Shown here: one piece after another, positions 46,101-57,715 of the stretch
Layout: each line of letters opens with the position of its first letter
How positions within the stretch are numbered: the first letter of the stretch is position 1
Assembly (NCBI GenBank): GCA_001939145.1
Contig: LSRX01000456.1
Location: 320,644 to 384,643 of the forward strand
DNA length: 64,000 bases
Direction of reading: 5' to 3'
DNA from: Symbiodinium microadriaticum
Taxonomy: Eukaryota > Sar > Dinophyceae > Suessiales > Symbiodiniaceae
Translations under genes and position numbers: made by a program
The notes under the pieces: model-generated
What the model was told of the DNA's origin: nothing
Database searches by the model: none
What the model saw: the letters and a program-made list of their open reading frames with translations, nothing else

Positions 46101-49095
46101 AGGCAAACCCAGAGCAGTGAGCTGGATAGGGGTAAGCAAGGGCGGGTCGTGGAAAAATATGTGTGAAAATGTGGGTAGGCCGAGGGCTAGGCCCTGCGGA
46201 AGCAGTAAAACGAGTAGCAGCAGCAGTCTGCAGTACTCGTAGCAGTACTGTCACTCGCTATGGCAGTAACTTTCAGCAGAATCGAGCTTAATGGACAACT
46301 TTGCTGAATGTCAAACTATTTCGGGTGCCGCCCAAGCCACCTGAGCTTTCGGATTAGGCGAACTCTTCAGTAGGCGTCGCGGCTCGAGGCTATTGGCCTG
46401 GGTTTCTTGTTTTAAAAGTATACCCTGGCACTCAGGGCTTGATTCTTTCTGCAAGTGCGTTTTGGCGCCTTGCTGTCTGCTCGCCGGCTTGTTGTTGAGC
46501 AACTTTGGTGTGCTCCCTTGCTGGTCGCGCTCCTTGCATGTTAGGGCCTGTAAGCCTGCCCCGCTTTTCCAGGTGCGCGCTCGGCACCCCTTGTGGCTAT
46601 TTGAGTGCTTTTCGCACCGTCTCTCTTTTGCACAGGACCTTCGGACCTTTACGCAGTGCAGTGCAGTGCAGAACTCTTCAATTGTGCTCTTTCAGTGTTA
46701 TTTGACAACTTGGGCAAGCAGCAAAAGTAGTTAGCCAACACACATGGAATTTTGGTTTGTTGTTCTGGTCGTATGAGCCGCCCAGCTGCGTGTTTAGCAT
46801 CTCGTTTTTCTCAAGGCAGGCTTTTCGCGCAAAGTCTTTATCCAATGCCACTTTTCGTGGCTTTTCGTTTGGCATTCTCCGCTTATCGCTTATCCGCCGC
46901 CAACATCGATTCGCAAGCACAGCTTTATGAGGAGGACGAGAGGAATAGGAGGTGACAACGTCGACGATGATGGTGATGACGATGGCGGTGGGGATGGTGA
47001 CGCAGGTGGTGGCTGGATTGCCGTTGTGGTGGTCGTGGTCGCATCGTGGTTGGGATGCTGCTCAAAGCGACTAGAGGATGTTTGTGACGACGAAGATGTC
47101 GTCGATGTTGCTGTTGCTGCTACTCATGCAGAGCATGGAAGAGCAGAAGACGCCTCATGCTCTCTTCCCGCGAGATGTGAGGTGCTGTGATGCCTGTGCT
47201 TTCCGCCCCGCTGGCGCGGAATGCCGCGCGGCCTTGGGCGACTGCGATCTTCCCGAGGCCAGGCCAGGGGGGTAGGCCAGCTGGGCGGCTTCCCCTCCGG
47301 CGCCCAGTTGCCTTCCCTGCAGGTTTGCTCGGGGTCTTCCGCACGCTGCCCTCCCGACCTCGGGAAGCCGGCGGGGTCCAACTGCACAAGCAACGGCGTG
47401 CCGCCGCCTCAGCGCTCTGCGCCTTAGATGCTGTAGGAGACAATGATAGCCGGCACAGGCTGCAGCAACAAGGTGGCCATCTCGGCCATAGAGCCCTAAA
47501 CCCTATATAAACTCCAAACCGAGAGAAGCAACTTCCTAGCGGTCCTAGCGGCTCAGGCCTTCCAGCTGCTACGCGAATGTGTGTCTTCCGAGCCTCGACG
47601 AGCAGTGCAGCGAAAAGACGGGAGGTCAGTTGCCGGCGGCCGAAAGGTGCGGGGCTTCCGAAATGCTTCACAGCTCCCTTTTACTTTACGTTACTACAAT
47701 CATGAAACTATCATATTATACATATTTTTGCTATAGATCCCTATGATGGTAGCCTTGTGCCCTGTCTTCTTCTCATGTCATGAAAGGACTCAAAAAGCTG
47801 TCCCGGCGCAGGCATCTGTCGACGGGCTCTCGCGCAGATGCCTCCGGACATCTTTGCACAGCTTCTCGGATGACAAAGTGTGAACATCGGACTATGCTGT
47901 GAGTTGTGGCGACCTGTCAGCTCCGAGGGAGGGATAAGGCAACTGCTCTGCAACTCTCAACATGAGGCCTTGATGTGTTGCGCTTCCTGCAGTCAAGAAG
48001 CCGGCAATTGGAACATCAACGGCGAGCTGGTGACAGATCCATGGCTCTGCAGCCACCCAGTGACAAACCAGGATCCCACCGAAACGAAGACCCACACTCC
48101 AACATCGCTCCGAGGCGGCTGCGTCAGGAGCACCGCCCGGTCGACCTTCACCGTCAACGGAGCTAGCATCTTCCACGCATTGTTGCGCACGAAGCATTGA
48201 GGCAGTCCCTACTGAAAAAAAACCAAGGCAAGACCATTTTTCTGGGCGCGGCTACGGATGGCACATACTTAAACAGCTCGCTCTGCATCGGCGCTGAGTC
48301 TACGACGCCCTTGCTGGCCGCGTCGTGCAGCAGCTCGGCGGAGCCCAAAGGAGTCTGCACGAGTCGAAGCTTTTGTTTTGAGCTCAGGCAGCCTGGCCTA
48401 CTACGAAGCCCGGGGGCCCTGCCTGATCCCGTGAGAGTTAAGACAGAGAGCAGAGAGCAGAGCCGACCTGACGCCCTTGCGCTTGCGCGGGGAGGCCTCT
48501 GTGGGCCGATGTCTTCTTTGCTCCTCTGCCTGTGACGAATGCAACGGCCCGACCAACCTCGACTGCACCAACTGCGCGAATGGAGCCTCCAAGGAGGGTG
48601 CAAAAAAGAAGCCAGATGCCATTGCCCATCCACACATTAACTGGCTGAGACTCCTGCTCCGATCCGAAGTAGGTAAGTTCCATGCGAAGTCTAGTCTAGG
48701 CGTCTGGCAGTGTGCGGGGGCGTGGGTAGGATGCACGCGGTGCCTGCCCCATGCTCTTGCAGGCGGGGACGCGCAGTGCCAGGCAATTAGATGTCGACTT
48801 TAGACGCTCCGTTCGGGTCGTCTTGGTATGTCAGGTAAGGACCGACGGAGCCACCGTCACCACAACCGACACGAGCGGAGCGACCGACACGACCGGAGCT
48901 GGGGGAGGTGGAGGCGCCTCCACCACGGCGCGAACCGGAACCATCGCAGCTCGGTTGCGAATTCTAACCTTCTCTGCTCATTCTGTTTGGCCGCCACGGG
49001 GCCCCCATCAGTCCGAGGATGGTGCTTCTGATTTGGCAAATTCCGTGTCCGTGGGCATTCTGCTTCCTATCATCCTGCAGCTGCCCAGCCAGTAG
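37164..49095 (+). CDS. ADAM-like metalloprotease with two tandem disintegrin modules
   Basis: The ATG at 37164 gives a signal peptide ([13 protein letters not shown]) and prodomain-like [20 protein letters not shown]. Reprolysin exons: YVE joined over GC-AG intron 40327-40764 to [29 protein letters not shown] near 41089; [15 protein letters not shown] near 41620; and [14 protein letters not shown] ending AAVVAH. GT-AG intron 41963-42838 splits the zinc site, giving [12 protein letters not shown], i.e. HExxHxxGxxHD with all three His. YIMEAVG is the Met-turn. Module 1: [21 protein letters not shown] intron 43286-43372, [22 protein letters not shown] Cys-rich part follows ([20 protein letters not shown]). 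Module 2 is continuous with it: LCGNG, GC-AG intron 44726-44849, [11 protein letters not shown], a 2.2-kb intron, [14 protein letters not shown], intron 47258-47322, [14 protein letters not shown]. Then [15 protein letters not shown] and a Gly/Thr stretch. The prodomain exons (37.7-40.3 kb), second Cys-rich part and membrane end are incomplete. Confidence 0.8.
45964..46061. mobile_element. Foldback element with 26-bp inverted ends
   Basis: 45964-45989 and 46036-46061 are inverted repeats with two mismatches. They share the GTTGATGATAT...ATCCTG terminus with the element at 15738-16003. This copy is short, lacks the telomere-like arms and lies in the large intron between two halves of disintegrin module 2. 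Confidence 0.8.
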
Positions 49096-50056
49096 TACCA
49101 CGCAATGCCACGCAAAGAGTCGAGACTTCCCGAAGTGGAATTCCGCACGTGGACATTTTAACACCGGCGAAAGCCGGCAAAGCCGTGGTCTTGAAGCTCC
49201 AAATCCCTGAGGTAGTTCAGTTCTGGGCATTGAGCAGTTGAACGCTCGGGATCGTCGGAAGGTGAAGTGCGCTTGCAACACGATTGCCCCCCTGCAAATT
49301 TCGCCATGCCAGCGAGAAAGAGGAGTTCTGTGGAGTTCCAGTCCCCATCGTGAATCGTGAACACCTTGCTGCTTGCAGTGAGACGGTGCTTGCATAGCTG
49401 GCATTGCAGGTTCTGGATGTACTGCAAACAGAGATCCGGGACGTCGATTTCAGGCCAGCTTTCACAGGGCAAGGCTGAACAGCTTGCGACAGAATGCAGT
49501 CGGACGTCAGATGGCAGGGGAATGGACCCTCGTCTTGCTGGATTTGCCGAGCCCATCAACCTTCACTTCCAGGACATGCAAGCAGATTGGCACGGGTGCA
49601 TCTTGCACCGAGCTTCGACCTTGCTGGATGTGGAAAGTCGCTCGAGGCAATGCTTTCCTGGCCTCTCACCTCCAGCCCAAGGTGGGCTCCCTAAGCCTCT
49701 TGGGAGGTTCTTTGCCCTTTCTCCACGTCCAGGTTGGACATCCGGAACTTGAAGGTTCACCTGAGCTTGCCGGGATAGGATAACATTGACGCTCAGGACT
49801 CAGGACCCAAAAAAGCAGCCACGGCCATGGAATTGAATCATGGAATGGCCTTCCTTCAGCAACAGCCGGACTTCTCCTGTAGTGGTTGTTTCTTGCATCG
49901 CCGTTTCGGCTCTGGGTGTTGGGCTCCGCATGCTCCGCTTGCCTGCTGGAACACAGCAGGGGGCACAGAAGAGAGAGATCTGCAGCTCTATGAAAATTTT
50001 TGGGCCGCTTTTGCCGCAGGCTCAAGACCGGATTTGGGCAGAGCTGTGCGGCTGTC
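49096..50056. other. Region between the ADAM-like and Rab11-like genes
   Basis: Overlapping frames on both strands, up to about 130 residues, lack motifs. A fragment near 49510 (MAGEWTLVLLDLPS) is protein-like but isolated. Confidence 0.4.
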
Positions 50057-51196
50057 ATGGAGGAAGAGGATGGTCCTCGGCTCAGCGATTTTAAAGGAAG
50101 ATCCTCAGTGGCGCGAGCGAATGAGCCCATCTTCGAGCTTCTTCTCAAGCGTCACTTCCCTTTTGCTTCACGCAGGCTGTGACCACCTCTACAAGGCAAG
50201 TCTCGAAGACTGTTGTTTTGAGGAAGGGCTACTAGTGAGACGGCAGGTCGTCCTTGTGGGAGATGCCACTGTGGGAAAGACTCATTTGCTTTCACGGTAC
50301 GTGAAAGGCTCGACCCACCGGCTCTGGCTCGTTCTGAAAATCCGCCTTTTTCGGGTTCTCAGGTACGCTGCCGAAGGCTCCGACGGCCACGATTGGTGTC
50401 GAGTTTGCCACACGCTCCTTGAATGCAGAGCACAGCTGGGCGCAGCATCCTTTCAGTGTTGCAGAGTGTCATCCAGCGCTTCAGGCACCATTCCACTGGC
50501 CGTGGGTGGAACCGTGAAGGCTTCAAAGCACAGAATTATCTGTAGACCCGATGTTGGACGTGTCTTCAGGCGCAGATTTGGGACACCGCAGGGCAAGAGA
50601 GATACCGAGCCATCACCAGCTGAGAGCCCAACTGACATGCTGGGTCTCAGAGGTTGTGTGAAGACTTTCAGCTGGATGCTGCACTTGAGGCTCACACTAC
50701 CGTCGTGCTGTGGGAGCACTCTTGGTCTATGCACCTTGCATGAATGCAGAGCTCATGCACGAGACTTTCGGCATAGGCCTAGGCCCCCGTTTCAGCAATC
50801 TCCGCCTCCCCACAACTGCCAGGATGTCACCAGGAATGCGACCTTCCAGAACTGTCTGCACCCTAAGCCTCACTAAGCCAACATTTGAGCTGGACCAAAG
50901 CAAGGGGCCAACTCCAACGAAGTCAGGTCTTAAATGGCTGGAAGAGCTGCGGCAAAATGCAGAGGACAATATCATCATCATGTTAGTGGAGGCCTTAGTG
51001 CTCAGTGCTCCCCACAGGCCACAGCAATTCGGCTTCTCCTGAGACCGGGCCCCAGGGCGATCTCGCCAGGTTGGGAACAAGCTCGACTTGGTTGAGAAGG
51101 ATCCCACTGCGCGACAGGCGCGAAAGGAGACGTAGACGAAGGTTTCACTCCACATACGTCAAGCCGATTTGATATATGCCTCACACGCACACGCGC

Positions 51197-51228
<32 letters not shown>

Positions 51229-51896
51229 GCACACGCACACGCACACGCACGCACACACACACACACACACGGCTTGAACCTACCCCACAACAGGTGGGGG
51301 GGGGGCACTAGGCGCTGGGGCGAGGGAGGTGCTCGTGCTCAACCCGTGCGAATGGAAGGGCAAGCGCTACGTCCGTATTCCGCCTGAGGAGCGGGTACTG
51401 CCCCTGCCCTCAGTTGTTTCTAACCCCAACAACGAGAGAAAGAACGCCCAAAAAACACACACACACAGAGCTTTATTGTTGCAGGTGCACTATGATGCTG
51501 CGCTGGAGTTTGCTCGGGCGCATAAGCCGGGCTGTCGTGCTTGCTCACGACATGTCGGCACTCTGCTGCGCCATTTCGAGAGCGCGCGGCCTGCGGGTCC
51601 TGACCAGTGTCAGGCTCCTCTTCAAAGAGGCAAGTGCTGTCACGTGGCAAGCCCAGTCCAAGAGTTACGCCAAGCGAGGAGCATGAGCATGTAAGCCCGT
51701 GCGATCCTGTCAGGACCTATAACGTGAAACATGTTTTCGAGCAGCTCCTTCAAGAGGTGTACAACCAGGTCGCTTCGTCGCAATTCCGCTTCGTATTTGT
51801 AGCTGCATGGTCTTGCCGCGGCAGGCGTCAAAGAACGCCAAAGAAAGACGCCGGGAGCCAGGCGGCATCCAGATCCAGCCGGGGCCCAGGAAGTGA
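50057..51896 (+). CDS. Rab11-like small GTPase, multi-exon
   Basis: The ATG at 50057 gives MEEEDG. GT-AG intron 50073-50175 and GC-AG intron 50196-50246 join it to CDHLYK and VVLVGDATVGKTHLLSRYVK (P-loop). GC-AG intron 50308-50362 joins to GTLPKAPTATIGVEFATR (switch I). Then come TIPLAVGGTVK, GC-AG intron 50520-50569, AQIWDTAGQERYRAITS (switch II), GC-AG intron 50619-50689 and SHYRRAVGALLVY. LTKPTFE and LKWLEELRQNAEDNIIIMLV follow in the same frame to about 50992. After a CA-microsatellite intron come VHYDAALEFARAH (about 51487), LLFKEASAVT (about 51613) and NVKHVFEQLLQEVYNQVA (about 51723). A Lys/Arg-rich tail may end in GIQIQPGPRK at the TGA 51894-51896. The NKxD motif was not found between 50993 and 51480, and no prenylation cysteines are seen. 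Family role: recycling-endosome and secretory traffic. Confidence 0.85.
51182..51270. repeat. (CA)n microsatellite
   Basis: A CACACA tract with CG interruptions, inside the intron of the Rab11-like gene where the NKxD exon is expected. A G run of about 13 bases follows near 51296. Confidence 0.95.
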
Positions 51897-51912
51897 GCAG
51901 AAAAAAGCATGG

Positions 51913-52195
51913 CAGCAAGAGAATTTGCCCTGGCGTTGCCGTAGCGTTCGGTGGTGCAATATGAAGGCACACATGGGTGTCAAGTGTTAGTGACTGTGCA
52001 CGACAGGCCGGGCGGCACAATCCCGGTTCAGGAGGAGAACCCCTGCGGAAATCAGGCCTTCGTTTTTGCTCCTCCGCAAGAAGAGTCTTCGACACTCTTC
52101 GCTGCAACGCTGTTGGAAGGCTTGCTGAAGCGAGTGAAGCCCGTTGCAAGCCGATCCTTGACGCTTTCGGAGATCCGACACAGGATACCCGTGTG
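51913..52195 (+). CDS. Unrecognised candidate; C-terminal part faintly caspase-fold-like
   Basis: An ATG at about 51910 gives MAAREFALALP. A frame from 51951 then reads GGTIPVQEENPCGNQAFVF, STLFAATLLEGLLKR and SLTLSEIRHRI before a stop. The order F-x-x-x-LLEGL ... LTLSE(I/L) resembles the end of some peptidase C14 (caspase-like) domains, but no His-Cys dyad is visible. The family call is therefore weak. It starts only tens of bases after the Rab11-like stop. Confidence 0.25.
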
Positions 52196-52577
52196 ACCCG
52201 AAAGCTGTCGAGGGTCGGCAGCTACAGTAGGAGTGTCGACGCACAGACTCTGTTATATATAGCCTACTTCTGCGAGCTATCCATCTCCTATCAGTCTATA
52301 CTGTATAGAGTCCGTGCATCGACCCATCGCGGTGTCTTCTGGGGATCGGGAAATGACCGCACCTCGGATCTTTGTTGGGTCTTCTGAGTCTTCTTGTTGG
52401 GTAGGCTTCGCGCCGTGAAAAGCAAGTGGGCACCGATTCCTCTTAAGCTTATGGTCTCGTCTCGGGGGCAGAGGGCTGTGGTGGTCAGGTGTGCGCGTCT
52501 GGTAATGGGCTTGAAGCATTCAAGCTCGAAGTTTCACAAGGAGGCGTATCCTGCGCAGCCCAGCCGCTGTGAAAAAA

Positions 52578-52642
52578 TTGTCACGTTGGGATTTTTATCC
52601 CTTCCTAGCCAATCATGGCCGCTATGCTCTTGTCACGCTTGG
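52578..52642 (+). repeat. Dispersed repeat, copy A
   Basis: GTCACGTTGGGATTTTTATC and CCAATCATGGCCGCTATGCT, ending in GTCACGCTTGG, are found again at 57041-57110 in reverse orientation with about ten differences and a small indel. Confidence 0.7.
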
Positions 52643-53550
52643 ACGGGGGGGGGGTGGCTTGTGTAAGGCAGCTGGGCACCAAGGAGTTCCATACCCACAT
52701 CTGGAGGGAGGGGGTGGAATGACAAGCCATGGCCTGGCAAATGGATCCAGAGGGAAGCAGGGATCCTTGTAGAGCCGAGGCTTGAACGCTCTGTGTTGTC
52801 CGTTGCATGAAGATCGTCAGCCAACTGCGGTCCAAGCTGAAGCTGCCGAGCGGGCAGAGCGGTTGCAATCTGATTTAGTGTGGATGTTGCAGAGGTCTGC
52901 AGTCCAGAGTAGTCTAGAGCTGAGACGGCAAAAAAGTCCACATCTGCGCTCTTCTTCGGAATGGCGTCTCTCGCTCCCAAAAGTGTGCTGCTGGCCACGG
53001 CCTCTGCTCCGTGCCAGCAGCCGGCGCTGCAGCTGGCGCGCTCGCCGTTGCCACGCTCGCCACCCTCGCAGTCCCTTCTGACTCCCATCCTCGCATCGAC
53101 CGCAGGCTTCCCACATTTCACACCCTTGCTGCTGCGGATGTCCTGCTTGGCGAGATAGGTCTCTTCTGCTCGTTGGCCTCGATGCCACGGCAGCGGCTGA
53201 GGAGGACAGATATAAAAGCCAGTGTGTGATGAAGCATTGTGCAGATTCCAGGAGAGCCTCCAAAAAAATCGCAGCAGGCATGGCTCTTTCGGACGCTGGC
53301 TTCCACACGGTGCATCACCCAATCCTGTGACGGCTGTAGGTCAGTCATCTGACGGGGAACTGGCTGGAGGATCGTACGCCTCGTCCTCTGGCATGCTCCC
53401 AGCCCAGGGCCAGCCCTCCTCTTCTGCTCTGATCACGAGGAACTAATGAAGACCAGTGGTGTGGAGTGGACGATGATGTTCAAGGCAGAGGGTTTTTTCT
53501 TCCGAATTTTCGGTGCAGAGAGAAAAAGCAGAGGAGAGAGCTGCCGGAGC
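52643..53550. other. Region without a recognised gene
   Basis: Long overlapping frames on both strands (for example 52633-53322 on the minus strand) have skewed composition and no motifs. I treat them as shadows. Confidence 0.4.
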
Positions 53551-53596
53551 CCAAACCCTAAACCCTAAAGGCCCTAAAACCCTCAATGAAACCCTA
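53551..53596. repeat. CCCTAAA-like block
   Basis: Four to five degenerate CCCTAAA units in one orientation. Confidence 0.8.
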
Positions 53597-54330
53597 GCTA
53601 AGTAGGCCGCCGATGACTTTGCGCGCAAGAACGGGCTGCGGAAGCTCGGGGACTCCGAGACCGCCGCCTCCAAAATGGCCCGGGACCTTACTATAATATA
53701 CTATATAATATACTATATAATCTACCATTATATATTATACTACACTAGCTACATACTGCAATAACATACTGCGTACTCTCCGAAATGCACCTCTTAAGTG
53801 ACTTTCGGAAAGCATGGCAAAGCTGCCCAGGCGGCTCTCTACCCTTCAGACGAGGCGAGCTCGGGGTCCGAATGGGCTCCGTGACTTCGAGTCTTCGACA
53901 CTGAGAGCGGGCGCTCTGAGGCATTCCCTGGTGTCCGTGACTGGTTGGATGCCCGTGGCCTGCGCCCCCACTTTCCAGCCGTGCTCTGGCGAAAGCAGGC
54001 TGTTCTCTGCTGTTCTCCGGAATTGTTCGACGTCGCAGGTCAACCAGTGGTGCAAGGAGATGGGTGCCGCCATTCAGCTGCAGTCCAGAAGATAATTTGA
54101 GGATCAGATTGGCTTTTCGCCGCCACGACTTCAGGAAGACATCATCGATCTGATCGAGAACACGGAGGCGCCTGAAAAGTCAACAAGGTCATATTCTATG
54201 TCTTATTGGATCTTCGCCAGGAGATTGCCGAATTTCTGGGAGATGCCCTCAACGAGAATGAGAGAGCCGACCTTTGCGGCAGAAGGTTTTCCGAAGGCCG
54301 AAGCTCCTGAGCTGCGCCGTTAAAAGAGGA
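53597..54330 (+). CDS. Unrecognised candidate exons
   Basis: Protein-like fragments in + orientation: DDFARKNGLRKLGDSETAA (about 53610-53675), VNQWCKEMGAAIQLQSRR (about 54040-54093, after a CAG acceptor), PPRLQEDIIDLIENTEAPEK (about 54119-54180) and FYVLLDLRQEIAEFLGDAL with NENERADL (about 54190-54275). They look like exons of a helical protein of unknown family. An AT-rich tract (53690-53770) lies between the first two. Joins are not placed. Confidence 0.35.
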
Positions 54331-55252
54331 CGAGTTTTGAACGCTCAGTTCTGTGTGTGTGTGTTGGCGGAACAGCTCCGGGCCTCAACTCTCCACATCT
54401 TGAGCCTCGGAGTTTAGAGAAGGGCCCTCTTTTCTTAATGGAAAGAGCCCGCCGCGATTCCGTTTTTCATGTTCGAAGCCTTCGTTTCGCGAGGGTTGCA
54501 GAAGACATGAAAACAAAGCCTGTCGTTCAAGTGCCGAAGGCTTCACATGCTGAGGACAGCTGGAAAGCTGATTCTTTCGCAAGGTCATCCGAAGCTTGCA
54601 AACCATTTCAAACATCCAAAAGCAGCCATGGAGCGGCGGCGCCCGGGTGTGCTGATCGCTGCCGCTGGAGCTTTTCTAGTGGCCTTGCTGAGGATCCTGG
54701 TGATGTTGCAAGAGACCTACAAGCAGTCTTTCATGGCTTGCATGGAGTCCAGGAGCTCCTCTGCCTTCCTGGCACCGGCTGCGGGCTGCTTACCGACGCG
54801 AAAGTGGAGAGTGAGAGAGAGAGAGAGACAGCGCCACGTTCGTGAATCTGAATTGCGTCAGTACCTCAGCCGGTTCCCCAACGTCGCTCCTCGATCCGAG
54901 GGCATGCGAATAAAACGGAGTCTTTCCCGTGCCGGCGAAAAGACAGAAAGAGGAAAGATACCAGTAGCAAAAAGCAGAACGGCCAGACCAACTCGGGCAC
55001 ATCCAGAGCTTTGTGTGCAAACGAACAAACGCAGCCTGTGCAAGAGCATGGCGACGGACCAGTCGGCGGATACCTACGAGAAAGGGATTCCCCCGTGCAG
55101 AGTCGGGGCATCTCTGCCTGCACTACTCCAACGTAACGCTGGCATCGGTTGGCCGCCTCGATAGCAGCAGCGCCGCAGCTGCTGGGACCCGCCCAATTGG
55201 AAGGGAAACTGTCTGACAATGCGTGTCTGTGCATGTGTATACAGTCACATAT
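54331..55252. other. Region without a recognised gene
   Basis: A frame at 54547-55164 contains GVLIAAAGAFLVALLRILV (hydrophobic), while another frame of the same bases reads GLAEDPGDVARDLQAVFHGL. Neither can be preferred. Confidence 0.3.
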
Positions 55253-55312
55253 GTATATGTACATATATATATATATATATACATATATTTGTTTATATAT
55301 ATATATATATGT
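55253..55312. repeat. (TA)n tract
   Basis: Two near-pure TA runs separated by a TTTGTT step. Confidence 0.9.
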
Positions 55313-55419
55313 ATAAAGATATCTGTATGTATGAGCTCACGCCCGCTTCCCCAGAATCCATATCAGCTCCTTTTCCAAAGTGGCTAAAGGATGTGAGGGC
55401 ACTTGCCGACTGACAGTTT

Positions 55420-55510
55420 GCGAAACATCGGCAAGCATCAAATTTCCCCAAAAGTTCTTGAAGCCTGAAATGCGAAACATCGGCAGGCATCAACTGTCCA
55501 CAAAATTTTC
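55420..55510. repeat. Imperfect tandem repeat, about 51-base unit
   Basis: GCGAAACATCGGCAAGCATC (near 55420) recurs near 55471 as GCGAAACATCGGCAGGCATC, each followed by a related CCNCAAAA stretch. A third partial unit (GGCATCAAATTTCCCCAAA) lies near 55708. Confidence 0.75.
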
Positions 55511-55612
55511 CAAAACTCAGCAACTATACGGTGCCGCACTCCTCACAGATGGCAGGATGTTAAAAATATGGGGAAATTTGATTCCGGCTCAACAGTACCC
55601 CAAATTCAAGCA

Positions 55613-55817
55613 GCCTGAGGTTCGTATCAAGTTTCAGCAACCTTGCATCTACAGGGCCGGCAGTTTGCAGTTTCGGGGGGAATGTCAGGAAGTTTGCGGA
55701 AGCTAAGTGGCATCAAATTTCCCCAAAGTTTCTGACATTCACCAACACTGAAAACTGATGGCCCTGTAGATGCAAGGATTTGGTTAATGTGGGTGAAACT
55801 TGATTCGAACCTCAGGC
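55613..55817. mobile_element. Foldback element of about 205 bp
   Basis: The left end GCCTGAGGTTCG-(T/A)-ATCAAG (from 55613) is inverted at the right end (to 55817) with one mismatch. Inside it, CCTTGCATCTACAGGGCC (55641-55658) is exactly inverted at 55760-55777. No coding capacity. Confidence 0.75.
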
Positions 55818-57715
55818 GTTTTAGTTTGAGTGTTGTTTAGCCTGACGGCATCTTCGCCAACCAAGATGAACAACACTAGCATGGTCGTTGTGGTAGTCAT
55901 GAAGTCAGTAGTAGTTTTCAGAATATTAGTAGTTTCCAAGTGGAAACCATGTTAGTCGAAATAGTTGTTATTCTTGTTGTATAGTCTACTGAGTCCTCGT
56001 AAGACATGAATGTGTATGTGCTCACGCTTGTCAGAATCAAGTTCGTGTGCATGTGAGAATGTTGGGGCATGTTTTGCATACTCTGTACTCTTGAAGCGTG
56101 TTTGCGTAGGGATGCGCCAGAACGTTTTGTGTAGACAGCTTACAGCACTTGTTCAACCTTCCATATCATATTTAGATCCTTGCTATAAGCTATTAATGCT
56201 GAACCCCTCTAGCTGCGTGAGCGGACATAAAGGGACTTCTCAAATTTCACGTTCATAAACTCAAGGTATTATACCTCTGATTATGAAGTGAAGGAGCTTG
56301 TTTATTTATTTTCCAGTTGGGCTGGGTGCGAGGACCTAAAGAGAGGGCATTTCCATATTGCGAGCCAGCAGAAAAGCTGAAATGCTCCCTGATGACATAT
56401 CGCTAGGACAGCTGTGCTTGTTTCCCTTGCATTGCATACATGATTATTCAGTTGCTTCAGCTACTAGGTAGCAATGCTTCCTTCGCCGGGCAAAGTCATG
56501 ATTCCAGTTAAGATCAACTGTGCTCAAGATATCAATCGATTGTTGTTACTGCGTTCACTGCACAATGAGACACGGAAGTGTTTCCACCTTTGCTATGGAC
56601 ATGTAAAGAGAGAAAAAGCGGGGCTACATCATGTTGTGTTGCAGGATGGTGCCAGCTTCATTGCCTGTTGCTAATTCGAAGTACTCGTACGGTGCAGCGG
56701 CACCCCGTTGGAGTTATCTTGCATGGTATTGAGAGACGACTGTGCTGAAGGCCTGGAGTTGTGTTCATTTCCCTTGAAGCACAAAGAGACATGGAGGTTG
56801 CTTCCACGTGTCTTGTGAGAAGCAAACTTCGTACAAGGACAGGAAACAGGAAACTGCTCAGGAAGTCTTATGCTTCTCTGTGATGACTGAAGCTCTCCTT
56901 TCTTATTGAGACAATGGTTTCAAAGATGCTTGGACAAGGCTGCTTCTAGGCTGCAAAGCAGCAACACCGCAAGTCGCAAGACGGCTCAGCGACTTGAGAC
57001 AGAAGACTGCCAGCGCGAGTGCGTCCGACCGCGAGGCCAAGCGTGACAAGAGCACAGCAGCCATGATTGGCCAGGAAGGAAGACATGCATGTGAATCCCA
57101 ACGTGACGAATCTCACGAAAGCTCCGGTACTAAGACAGTAACGTACCAAAGCTAAGACATTTTTCTGGTATACAGTCCTGGGCAGCAACGGGAAGTGTAG
57201 GGGAATATCCTGCTGCGGCAGTTTGGGCAACTCGGGCTCGAGCGACTTGCAAACGACACTTTATCAGGGAGCTTTTTCGCTGCAAAGGACATCTGGCGCT
57301 TTTGCGTGGAAAATGCGGTGCTTTGTCAATTCCTGCAAAATGCAGAGCCGTTTTGCGGGAAAACGCGGGAGTTGTAAAGCTCAGTTTGTATCATCGGCAC
57401 CATTTGCAGGACAATGCGGGGAGTTGTAAATGCCTCGCAAAGTCAAGTTTGTGCTGCAACGCAATCTCTGTGTCTCCCATGGCTAAAATCAAGCTTCCAG
57501 ATGTCTTCTTTAGTTGAGAGGGGTGGTTCTCCCCTACCGAGAAACAACCGGTGGGCATGCGAGCGGCAGACAGAATCCGTTTTGGGGTTGGTGTCGGTGG
57601 AAATATTTAGCCCAGCGGTATTTAATTGCAGGTGAAGTGAAGAAACCACAGTAAGTGCCAATGATTCCTACCTGGGAGACAACAGACAGCGACAGAAGGC
57701 TGGATGGACATATGT
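55818..57715. other. Region without a recognised gene
   Basis: It is AT-richer than average, with only short frames. It contains copy B of the dispersed repeat (57041-57110) and a weak internal duplication around GCGGGAGTTGTAAA (57356) and GCGGGGAGTTGTAAA (57416). Confidence 0.5.
57041..57110 (-). repeat. Dispersed repeat, copy B (inverted)
   Basis: The reverse complement matches 52578-52642 (GTCACGTTGGGATT ... CCAATCATGG ... GTCACGCTTGG), with an insertion of about seven bases. Confidence 0.7.
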
